Below are positions 8,661-16,683 of a stretch of 64,000 bases of DNA, piece by piece. A program made the position numbers and the translations under genes. The notes beneath the pieces were generated by a model. It had not been told where the DNA came from. It made no database searches and saw only the letters and a program-made list of their open reading frames with translations. The first letter of the stretch is position 1; each line of letters starts with the position of its first letter. This DNA comes from Bacteroidota bacterium (lineage in GTDB: Bacteria; Bacteroidota; Bacteroidia; Chitinophagales; Chitinophagaceae): the NCBI GenBank assembly GCA_023423405.1, contig JAFAFR010000050.1:62001-126000 (forward strand). Reading direction: 5' to 3'.

Positions 8661-10928
8661 ATGATATCCAGGTTCGCCTTCCTGTTGATTGGCTGCATCC
8701 TCACCGGGCTGCTTTCTTTTGCACAGACCGGTGAGGTGAAAGGCAGTGTATCCGGCAGGAACGGCAAACCGGTTGCCCATGCAACCGTGCGTATCCCCCG
8801 TTTGCAAACCGGTGCCACAACAGACAGCGCGGGCCTGTTCCACCTGCGGCAACTGCCTCTAGGAACCTGGTCGCTCGAGATCAGCCATACCGGCTACGAA
8901 ACAGTTACTTCCACCATTGTTATAGACAGCAGTTCACCCGCAACGCTTCCTATTTCGCTCCCGCCGGCCGGCGCCGCTTCGCTGGATGAAGTGGTGGTAA
9001 CCGGCACCATGCGCGAAGCCAGCCGCCTGGCCAGTCCCATTCCTGTGGAAGTGTACACACCCGCCTACTTCAAAAAGAATCCCACGCCCAGCCTCTTTGA
9101 TGCAGTTGGACTGATCAATGGCGTAAAGCCCCAGCTCAATTGTAATGTGTGCAATACCGGAGACATCCATATCAATGGCATGGAGGGGCCCTATACCATG
9201 GTGCTGATCGATGGCATGCCCATCGTCAGCGCGCTTTCCACCGTTTACGGATTGAACGGGATCCCCAATAGCATGGTGGAACGCATTGAAGTGGTAAAGG
9301 GTCCGGCTTCCTCCCTCTATGGTTCGGAAGCGATGGGAGGCATCATCAACGTGATCACCAAAAATCCTTTAAAAGCACCACTGGTAAGCGCCGATGTTTT
9401 CGGCACCACCTGGGGGGAATGGAGTGCAGATGCCGGCGTTAAGATCAATACCCGCAAGGCTACCAGCCTCGTTGGCCTGAATTATTTCAATTTCCGGAAC
9501 AGGGTGGATCGCAACGGCGACAATTTCACCGACCTCACCCTTCAGAACCGGCTTTCCCTGTTCAATAAATGGAGCTTTAACAGGAAAGAAAAGCGACTGG
9601 CCAGTCTTGCAGCCAGGTACGTGTACGAAGACCGCTGGGGCGGCGATATGCGATGGAACAAATCTTACAGGGGCAGCGACAGCATTTATGGAGAAAGCAT
9701 TTACACCAGCCGGGCCGAGCTCATTGGCATGTACCAGTTACCGGTAAAAGAAAGGATCCTCACCCAGTTTTCTTATAATTATCATAGTCAGCATTCCTAT
9801 TACGGCAACACGCCGTATATGGCCACACAACAAGTGGCTTTTGCGCAGGCGTACTGGGACAGGCAACTGAGTCCCGATCACAATTTCCTGCTGGGCGCCA
9901 CCATGCGTTATACCGTTTACGACGATAATACGCCGGCTACGGCATCGGCAAACGGTAATAAAAATAGTCCGTCCAAAACACCGCTCCCGGGTGCATTTGT
10001 GCAGGACGAGTGGACCATCAGCAGCAAAAGCACCCTGCTGGCCGGCTACCGGTACGACCACGATCAAACGCACGGTAATATTCATTCGCCGCGCCTTGCC
10101 TATAAATTTTCGCCCAACACCAGCAATACCCTGCGGGCCAGCCTGGGGACCGGTTTCCGCGTGGTAAACCTGTTTACGGAAGACCACGCCGCGCTCACGG
10201 GCGCCAGGCAGGTGGTGATTGCAGAGACCCTCGATCCCGAACGTTCTTATAACGGCAACCTGAATTACGTGCTGCGTATTCCCACTGAAAATTTCTTCCT
10301 GGGATTTGACCTTACGGCCTTTTATTCCTATTTCACCAACAAAATAGTAGGCGATTTTGATACCGACCCAAACAAAATCATCTATAGTAACCTCAACGGG
10401 TATGCGATTTCCCGGGGAGCATCCCTGAATACTGATCTCAGCTTTGTTTTTCCCCTCAAGATACTGGCCGGCATCAGCTATATGGACGTATTCCAGGTAA
10501 AAGAAAAACAAGCCGGAAAGCTGGAAAAGAGCCGCCAGCTCCATGCCCCCAAATGGTCGGGAACCTTTGTGATCAGTTATGCCTTACCCCGTGGTTTTGC
10601 ACTCGACCTGAGTGGTTCCTATAACGGGCCCATGCGGCTGCCTGTTCAGCCCAACGATTATCGACCGGAATATTCGCCCTGGTTTTGCCTCGCCAACCTG
10701 CAGTTGACCAAAAAATTCGCCGGGGGAATTGAACTGTATGGAGGAGTGAAAAACCTGCTCAACTTTGTACCGGAAGATCCGCTGATGCGACCCTTTGATC
10801 CCTTTGATAAAACAGCGAACGACCCGGTAACCAATCCCTACGGCTACACGTTCGATACCGAATACAACTATGCGCCGCTCCAGGGTATCAGGGGCTTTCT
10901 AGGGATGAGATATAGTTTGATAAAATGA
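8661..10928 (+). CDS. TonB-dependent receptor, probable metal or metallophore uptake
   Basis: Complete 755-residue outer-membrane receptor. A signal peptide (MISRFAFLLIGCILTGLLSF) ends at AQTGEVKG. Residues 25-100 are a carboxypeptidase-regulatory-like beta domain (GKPVAHATVRIP, TTDSAGLFHLRQLPLG). The plug starts at LDEVVVTGTMRE (about 108) and has NGVKPQLNCNVCNTGDIHING, MVLIDGMPIV and ERIEVVKGPASSLYGSEAMGG. The barrel ends in LGMRYSLIK. The plug holds a C161-x-x-C164 pair beside the ligand-facing GDIHINGM segment, which could touch a metal. The divergent DtxR-type regulator and its operator in the promoter suggest manganese or iron limitation as the inducing signal. Substrate is not provable from sequence. 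Confidence 0.9.
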   Translation: MISRFAFLLIGCILTGLLSFAQTGEVKGSVSGRNGKPVAHATVRIPRLQTGATTDSAGLFHLRQLPLGTWSLEISHTGYETVTSTIVIDSSSPATLPISLPPAGAASLDEVVVTGTMREASRLASPIPVEVYTPAYFKKNPTPSLFDAVGLINGVKPQLNCNVCNTGDIHINGMEGPYTMVLIDGMPIVSALSTVYGLNGIPNSMVERIEVVKGPASSLYGSEAMGGIINVITKNPLKAPLVSADVFGTTWGEWSADAGVKINTRKATSLVGLNYFNFRNRVDRNGDNFTDLTLQNRLSLFNKWSFNRKEKRLASLAARYVYEDRWGGDMRWNKSYRGSDSIYGESIYTSRAELIGMYQLPVKERILTQFSYNYHSQHSYYGNTPYMATQQVAFAQAYWDRQLSPDHNFLLGATMRYTVYDDNTPATASANGNKNSPSKTPLPGAFVQDEWTISSKSTLLAGYRYDHDQTHGNIHSPRLAYKFSPNTSNTLRASLGTGFRVVNLFTEDHAALTGARQVVIAETLDPERSYNGNLNYVLRIPTENFFLGFDLTAFYSYFTNKIVGDFDTDPNKIIYSNLNGYAISRGASLNTDLSFVFPLKILAGISYMDVFQVKEKQAGKLEKSRQLHAPKWSGTFVISYALPRGFALDLSGSYNGPMRLPVQPNDYRPEYSPWFCLANLQLTKKFAGGIELYGGVKNLLNFVPEDPLMRPFDPFDKTANDPVTNPYGYTFDTEYNYAPLQGIRGFLGMRYSLIK

Positions 10929-10931
10929 AGC

Positions 10932-11705
10932 TTAGAACACAAACCCGATGTGCACCATGTAACGAAAGCCAATGCTGGTAGTATTCAGGGTGCCATTGGC
11001 ATCGAAAGATTTATCGGCAAACACATAGTTCATGCCGGGAAATTTCTGCGAAATTACCTGCGTCATAACATCCCGGAGTTTTTCTTTTTGCTCTTCGGTG
11101 AGCTCGCCGTCTATTTTGCCCGACAGGTCATAGCGCGACAGGCCGGGTCCGATCAATACGAGGTCGAGCGCCAGTCTCTTCCACAGTATGAACTGGTATC
11201 CCAATTCACCGCCCACCGTAAAAATGTTGATGTCCGTAGCCGTGCTCACCTCTTTGGCCTGCGCGGTTCCTTTTTTGAAGGTCCAGTTGTTGTCGCGTTT
11301 GAAGTTGTTGTAAGCAATATAAGGACCTATGTACAAACCGTGCGGCGCAACATATTTGTTTTCTTTCGCGAGGTAGAAGCGGTAGTCGAGCGAAATATTG
11401 AAACCCGTATTTTTCAGGTCTTTGCTGACGCTGAAGCTGTCGGTATTGATCGATACCAGTTTGGGCAGCGCGGCCCGGCCCACATTGAGAGAAAGGCTTT
11501 GGTGTGGTTTGATGACTCGCTCATAGCCGAACACCACATATTTATCGATGCCGAAAAGCAGTCCGCCCGAGAGGTTGTAGCGAACGATGTTCTTGCGGCT
11601 GTTTTTCCAGGAACTGTCGGCATCGCTGTATTGCGCATGAAGATTGCCGTTATACAGTGCAGCAATGGTCAGAAGTACGGCAACGGTCGGATGGAATGGT
11701 TTCAT
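10932..11705 (-). CDS. exported outer-membrane protein, possible small beta-barrel
   Basis: Exported 257-residue protein. MKPFHPTVAVLLTIAALYNG and NLHAQ form the signal peptide. The mature part has alternating strands typical of small Bacteroidota barrels (IVRYNLSGGLLFGIDKYVVF, NISLDYRFYLAKENKYVAPHG, IYIGPYIAYNNFKRDNN-like stretches) and ends with GFRYMVHIGFVF, a C-terminal aromatic strand. The layout recalls DUF3575-type proteins, but I cannot confirm the family. It converges on the TonB receptor with only three bases between the stop codons. No function can be named. Confidence 0.72.
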   Translation of the reverse strand: MKPFHPTVAVLLTIAALYNGNLHAQYSDADSSWKNSRKNIVRYNLSGGLLFGIDKYVVFGYERVIKPHQSLSLNVGRAALPKLVSINTDSFSVSKDLKNTGFNISLDYRFYLAKENKYVAPHGLYIGPYIAYNNFKRDNNWTFKKGTAQAKEVSTATDINIFTVGGELGYQFILWKRLALDLVLIGPGLSRYDLSGKIDGELTEEQKEKLRDVMTQVISQKFPGMNYVFADKSFDANGTLNTTSIGFRYMVHIGFVF

Positions 11706-11771
11706 GGCTGATGGTTATGTAAGTAAAGGTATGGATAGATCGGCAGTTGTGCGTTGGGTCGCCAGATGCGT

Positions 11772-11811
11772 AAGAACGGCCTGACCGTTTCATCCGGTCC
11801 GGGCCGTTCTT
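11772..11811. terminator. hairpin terminator downstream of arylsulfatase
   Basis: AAGAACGGCC at 11772-11781 pairs perfectly with GGCCGTTCTT at 11802-11811, and an inner GACCG/CGGTC pair lengthens the stem. It lies just after the arylsulfatase stop at 11840 and before the next minus-strand gene. There is no strong T run on either side, so termination strength is uncertain. Confidence 0.6.
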
Positions 11812-11839
11812 CATTTAGTGGGTAAGCGCTGTTGCCGGT

Positions 11840-14299
11840 TTAGTTCGACATCATAGCGCGCCTGGCTTCGGCCTGGAGGTCGCGGTACTGTGTTTTTTCA
11901 ACGGTTACGCCAACGCCCTGGATATCGCCGCCCTTGAAAGTGCCGGGCGACTTATACTGGCTGCTCACGGCATCACCGCTGTCGTATCCCACGCAAAGGC
12001 CATCGCCGGAGAGGGTGAACTTACCCGCCTGCGTGCGTATGGGTCCTTCAGCAACTACCTGGTCATTCACATAGAGTTTCAGTTTTCCCAAAGTCTCGCC
12101 GAACTTACCGGTGGTATCGCGCGTGAACTCCACGCCGAACGTGTACTTGCCGGGTTTAAGCGGTTTGGACACAAAGGTCTGCTCCGGTTTTTCGCCCAGG
12201 AAATTGTACACATAGTAGAGCTTGTGGTCTTTTATGAAGAGCGAATGCCCACCGAACCTTGATCCGTGTGCAAAAATCACACCGGAAGGATTTGCGGAGC
12301 TGAGCTCTACGTTCGCCAGGATCTTGTAGGAACGGCCTCTGATGTTCGCGGCTACGCCCTCCGGTACGGGCAATGTATTCGGATAATAAAGATACCGTTC
12401 GCGTGCGGGCTCCTCTGAAGGGCGTTCAACGGTCAGCACTTCCATCGCTGAACGGTCGTCCAGCGGCAATACATTGTTCTTTTTTGCTTCATCGTTCCAG
12501 ACAGCTATCAGTTCTTTCAGTTTTTCAGGATTTTGTTTGGAAAGATCGGTAGACTCTGAGCGGTCTGCATCCACATTGTACAATTGCCATTCGTCTTTGT
12601 CGAAATGACCTTTGCCGGAAAGTGCGGCATGGAGGGCGGCGGCTTTCCAGCCATCTTTCCAGATGCCCCTTGTGCCCAGCATGGCATAGTACTGTACTTT
12701 TTTCTGGGTAGCTCCGTCGGGTGCAGCGTCAAAGGAATATTTCATCGACACGCCCGAAAGCGGCACCTGTTTTACACCGCGGTATTCGGCCGGCATTTGC
12801 AGTCCGCATATCTCCAGTATGGTGGGAACAATGTCAACGGCATGGTGATACTGGTTGCGAATCTCACCCCTTGCTTTGATGCCCTTGGGCCAGGAGATCA
12901 CCAGGGGTGCTGCTGTACCGCCGGCGTATTCGGAATAGCGTTTGAACATCTGGAAGGGCGTGGAGAAAGCAACAGCCCAGCCGGTGGGATAGTGGTTGTA
13001 AGTATTCACACCGCCGAGTTCGGCATAATACTTCATGTTCTGGGCAATATCATCGGGATAGTTGTTGAAGAACTTGTTTTCATTTACGGAACCACTGGGT
13101 GTGCCTTCACCGGAAGCGCCGTTGTCGGCGCAGTACATCACAACGGTATTTTCGAGCTGGCCTGTTTTTTCCAGGTATTCTACTACGCGACCCACCTGCG
13201 CATCGGTGTATTCAGAAAATCCTGCATACACTTCGGCCATGCGGGAGAACAGTTTTTTCTCATCGGGGGAAAGACTGTTCCAGGGGCGCACGGCATCTGC
13301 TTTATTGGCGATGGAATCGGGCAACGGGTTGATCGGTGTGAGTTTGGTGCCCTTGGGCATAACGCCCTTCTCGATCATGCGCTGCAGTACCCACTCGCGA
13401 TAGGCTTCATAACCATCGTCGAATTTGCCTTTGTATTTGTCGATGTATTCCTTGGGGGCCTGGTGCGGGGCATGGTTGGCACCGGGATTCAGCCACATGA
13501 ACCAGGGCCGGGAAGGATTGCTGGATTTCTGGTCACGGATCATCTGGATGGCCTGGTCGGCCAGGTCTTTGGAAAGATGGTAACCTTCTTCGGGTCCGTA
13601 GGGCGCTTCAATGAAACGATTGTCTTCCACGAGGTCGGGATACCATTGGTTGGTTTCACCACCGAGGAATCCATAGAAGCGATCGAATCCCATTTGCAGG
13701 GGCCACATGTTACGACCTGCGCCGGAAGCTATGTCCTGCTCGGGAACATTGTGGTCTTTCCCGATCCAGTAAGTGCTCCAGCCGTTGTCGCGCATTACAT
13801 TCGCAACTGTTGCGCATTCGTCCGGGATGCGGCCGCTGGCGCCGGGAAAGCCGTTGGCGCCTTCCGTTATACAGGCCATACCATTCAGGTGATGGTTGCG
13901 GCCGGTGAGTATGGTGGAACGCGTGGGAGAGCAGAGTGCGCAGGTATGCCACTGCGTATAGGTGACACCGTTAGCTGCGAGCTTGTCGAGCGTGGGCATG
14001 TTGATGCGGCCACCATAGGGCGACCAGGCAGCCAGCCCGGTATCGTCGTACAGAACGATCAATACGTTGGGCGACCCTTCGGGCGCCTTCTTGGGCGTAT
14101 AGGGTGCCCAGTCGGCTACCGAGTTGCGGACATCCAGCTCAATTTTTCCTTTAAAAGCTGGTTTGTCGGCAGAAGCAGCGGCTGATGTTTCTGCTGTTTT
14201 GCCATCGGGCTGTTTGCAACCCGAGAAGGCATACAGCGCCAGGAAAAAAGCGGCGATCTTTGTTCCCGGAATGATTTTTCTGAAACGCAAGGTTTTCAT
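11840..14299 (-). CDS. arylsulfatase lipoprotein
   Basis: Sulfatase of about 819 residues that hydrolyses sulfate esters, probably on sulfated glycans or aryl sulfates, anchored as a lipoprotein. MKTLRFRKIIPGTKIAAFFL ends in a lipobox, ALYAFSGC with Cys28. NVLIVLYDDTG supplies the metal-binding Asp pair (about 85-86). CSPTRSTILTGR is the formylglycine motif, with Cys123 as the residue to be oxidised. GKDHNVPEQD, YCADNGASGEG and the long C-terminal beta domain (SGVIFAHGSRFGGHSLFIKD, LKLYVNDQVVAEGP) match the large arylsulfatase A-type enzymes. An in-frame start at 14407 would add 36 residues before the signal, so 14299 is preferred. No sulfatase-maturing radical SAM enzyme is in the window. 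Confidence 0.92.
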   Translation of the reverse strand: MKTLRFRKIIPGTKIAAFFLALYAFSGCKQPDGKTAETSAAASADKPAFKGKIELDVRNSVADWAPYTPKKAPEGSPNVLIVLYDDTGLAAWSPYGGRINMPTLDKLAANGVTYTQWHTCALCSPTRSTILTGRNHHLNGMACITEGANGFPGASGRIPDECATVANVMRDNGWSTYWIGKDHNVPEQDIASGAGRNMWPLQMGFDRFYGFLGGETNQWYPDLVEDNRFIEAPYGPEEGYHLSKDLADQAIQMIRDQKSSNPSRPWFMWLNPGANHAPHQAPKEYIDKYKGKFDDGYEAYREWVLQRMIEKGVMPKGTKLTPINPLPDSIANKADAVRPWNSLSPDEKKLFSRMAEVYAGFSEYTDAQVGRVVEYLEKTGQLENTVVMYCADNGASGEGTPSGSVNENKFFNNYPDDIAQNMKYYAELGGVNTYNHYPTGWAVAFSTPFQMFKRYSEYAGGTAAPLVISWPKGIKARGEIRNQYHHAVDIVPTILEICGLQMPAEYRGVKQVPLSGVSMKYSFDAAPDGATQKKVQYYAMLGTRGIWKDGWKAAALHAALSGKGHFDKDEWQLYNVDADRSESTDLSKQNPEKLKELIAVWNDEAKKNNVLPLDDRSAMEVLTVERPSEEPARERYLYYPNTLPVPEGVAANIRGRSYKILANVELSSANPSGVIFAHGSRFGGHSLFIKDHKLYYVYNFLGEKPEQTFVSKPLKPGKYTFGVEFTRDTTGKFGETLGKLKLYVNDQVVAEGPIRTQAGKFTLSGDGLCVGYDSGDAVSSQYKSPGTFKGGDIQGVGVTVEKTQYRDLQAEARRAMMSN

Positions 14300-14670
14300 G
14301 TTTAGACGCTTTGGTGAATGCAATATTTTGGTGCGTTCAGAGAATATGGATTTGCCTGCGAATTCAAAGGGTTGAAAAGGGCCAGCCCTGCGCGATGCAG
14401 GATTCATGCGATGTAGTTACAGAGATTCCGTTACAAATCGGGGTAATGCTACCTGGCTGGAGAATCCGGGCTGGCCAAACAGTTCTAATGGATCCGGTTG
14501 CAGTGATACGTAGTTAAACCGGAGCGTGTCCAGGTTTCAAGAACAAGAGGTCAACGAACGCCAGGTAATTGTAACGGAATTACAAAAACAATAATACGTT
14601 AGGGGCAGGGGTACTAACAAATTCCATGGGCTGGCCTTTGCCCGGAATTTTAAGATTTTTGCAGGATAGG
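14300..14670. other. upstream region of arylsulfatase, no gene
   Basis: This 371-base gap lies between two minus-strand genes. It must hold the arylsulfatase promoter and leader, but I found no clean TTTG-N19-TAnnTTTG pair, RNA structure or coding frame. Short open frames here have no family character. Confidence 0.5.
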
Positions 14671-15951
14671 TCATTGTGCCGCAGTTTCATGGGACTGTTG
14701 CGGAGGAGGCTGTCTCCGGTTGAATTCAGAGGGTGTAAGACCGGTGTGCTTTTTGAAAGCGCTGGTAAAAGAATTCCGGTTGTTGAAACCGCATTTTTCA
14801 GAGAGCGCTTCGAAGGTAAGAAATTTGGCCTCGCCTTTTTCGATCAGCTCAAGTGCGTGGCGGATCCTGTATCCATTCAGGTAATCGTTGAAGTTGGTCT
14901 TGTATACCTGGTTGATCATGGCCGACAGGATATACGGTTGAACATTGATTTCCTGTGCCAGTTGTCCGGCGGTGATGCCTTTGCGCAGGTAAATTTTTTC
15001 TGTAGTAACGTAGTTTTCAACGGTAGCTGCCAGTTCATCGAGCCGGAGGCGCGACAGGTAAACAGGCTGGGCCTCAGGTTCTGTGGTGGAAAGCGGCTCC
15101 GTTTCCTTCTGCCCGGTGGTGACGCCGGCTGCCGGTGTTGGAGTCGCCGCCGGATTTTCTGCATAAGTCGCATCCCTGGTAATGATCCCTTTCAATCCGT
15201 ACAATATCTGGGGCTGGAACAGCAATATAATAATGGTGATGCTGATGCCCATGGCCAGCAGGGTATGGGCCATAAAGAAAAAATAAATGCCTTTGCCCAG
15301 CAGCAGGTTCAGGTAATAGGGAAGGAAAAAACTGGCCTGGAGCGCGGCAAAAATGGTGAGCCATACCAGCACCGTTCTGTTTTCCTGCAGCAATTGCCCG
15401 CCGCCGGGATTGCGCCGGGCCTTTATCAGCATCCTGACTTCAACGATCCAGTACAGTGTGGTCAGCAAGATGCGGATGGGGACATAGTTATCGCCAATAC
15501 CCAGCCAGCCCTGTGAAAACTGGCTCCACACAAAGTTCATTTCTTTCAAATCCTGCTGGATCTGCTGTATTTTATAAGCGGCCGGTTGCAGGTAAAAAGG
15601 CAACATATCAATCAAAAAAACCAGCGCAGGCAGAAAATGCAGAAAGTCGGCCGGCCTGAACCGTTTTTGCAACAGCAACGACCGGTAATAAAAATAGGAA
15701 AACGGCATGAGCAGAAAGCCCAGGAAATAAGCAGTGCGATAGGTGTGGAACCAGGGAAATACATATACCAGGCGCGACAACAATAAAAAAGCAACCAGGA
15801 AACCATAACCGGCAGATAGGTAAAAAGCGCCCAACCAGCGGTTGTTCACCAGTCCCTTCCCTGAATAGGTAACCAGGACCAACCCGGCCAGCAGGCTAAG
15901 GATGACCGTTATAAGGAATACGACGACAGCGAAATTGAGCAGCGGTTGCAT
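14671..15951 (-). CDS. membrane-bound AraC family regulator
   Basis: Transcription factor of 426 residues with an integral-membrane sensor. The first 250 residues hold about seven hydrophobic helices (LLNFAVVVFLITVILSLLAG, TAYFLGFLLMPFSYFYY, FLHFLPALVFLIDMLPFYL, LLAMGISITIIILLF). A linker rich in Pro, Thr and Ala follows. The C-terminus is the AraC domain with ITAGQLAQEINVQPYILSAM and FEALSEKCGFNNRNSFTSAF followed by GLTPSEFNRRQ. This architecture is common in Bacteroidota and links an envelope or membrane signal directly to transcription. It is on the same strand as, and upstream of, the arylsulfatase gene, so it may control it. The ligand is unknown. Confidence 0.85.
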   Translation of the reverse strand: MQPLLNFAVVVFLITVILSLLAGLVLVTYSGKGLVNNRWLGAFYLSAGYGFLVAFLLLSRLVYVFPWFHTYRTAYFLGFLLMPFSYFYYRSLLLQKRFRPADFLHFLPALVFLIDMLPFYLQPAAYKIQQIQQDLKEMNFVWSQFSQGWLGIGDNYVPIRILLTTLYWIVEVRMLIKARRNPGGGQLLQENRTVLVWLTIFAALQASFFLPYYLNLLLGKGIYFFFMAHTLLAMGISITIIILLFQPQILYGLKGIITRDATYAENPAATPTPAAGVTTGQKETEPLSTTEPEAQPVYLSRLRLDELAATVENYVTTEKIYLRKGITAGQLAQEINVQPYILSAMINQVYKTNFNDYLNGYRIRHALELIEKGEAKFLTFEALSEKCGFNNRNSFTSAFKKHTGLTPSEFNRRQPPPQQSHETAAQ

Positions 15952-16076
15952 GGATCCGGGTTTGGGTAACGAGATGGCAAGTATTAAAATTACTTTTATG
16001 TGTTGACTTGGGCAAATGCAAAAGGCTATTACTCAGGAAGTAATAATAATTTCAAAACAGGAAATGGCAGATGGGC

Positions 16077-16595
16077 TCAGGGTGTTGCGCCGTGGTAGCG
16101 ATTGGGAGGCGCGGCGAGATAATATCCCGGGTAATAAGGATAAGAACCCCGGCTTACGCCGATGCTACCGGAAACGGAGAAGGTTCGGGCTTCGTTCACA
16201 TACATTAGTCCAAGGTCCACGCGACTGGAAAGGCCCATTCTCCCGCCGGGCGTCCAGGGTTGTACGCCTGTTTTCCAGCCCTGCTGGCCTGCGAAAGAAT
16301 TGCCCGCAAAGCTGCTGTTGAAGGAATAAAAAGAAGGCGCCACGGCGGCGCTGGCGAAAGCATACCAGTTGTTGCTGATGCGCCGGTTCACCTGCAGGCC
16401 CAGCGGAACGGCCATGTATTGCGTGTTGCCCACCGGCGACCATCCCATGCCGGCTCCCACACCTATATATTGTGATACCGACCATTTTTGCGAAAGGGCA
16501 TTGCTGTCTCCCGCCGGGTGGAAGGCATTTCCGGCGACCTGGGCCCTGGTGGCCAGGCAACAGAAAAGGATCGATATAAAAAGGATGCAACGCAT
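16077..16595 (-). CDS. exported protein of unknown function, barrel-like
   Basis: Protein of 172 residues with a clear signal peptide (MRCILFISILFCCLATRAQ). The mature part contains KWSVSQYIGVGAGMGWSPVG, PLGLQVNRRISNNWYAFASA and SSRVDLGLMYVNEARTFSVS, which look like transmembrane strands of a small outer-membrane barrel. The end is Pro/Tyr-rich (GSYPYYPGYYLAAPPNRYHG), unusual for a barrel, and may be periplasmic or surface-exposed. An upstream in-frame start at 16643 would spoil the signal. No family is recognised. Confidence 0.62.
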   Translation of the reverse strand: MRCILFISILFCCLATRAQVAGNAFHPAGDSNALSQKWSVSQYIGVGAGMGWSPVGNTQYMAVPLGLQVNRRISNNWYAFASAAVAPSFYSFNSSFAGNSFAGQQGWKTGVQPWTPGGRMGLSSRVDLGLMYVNEARTFSVSGSIGVSRGSYPYYPGYYLAAPPNRYHGATP

Positions 16596-16683
16596 ATTGT
16601 TCCGGGTGGTATGAAGGTACAATATCCGCGGCATCCTTTTCAAATCTATCTAAAAACCGGTCGCAGTTCCGGCGACAAAGGCC

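Noticed and set aside
12584..14185. Open plus frame of 533 codons opposite the arylsulfatase gene
   Set aside because: It is exactly antisense to a strongly matching sulfatase and its product has no family character, so it is a by-product of codon use.
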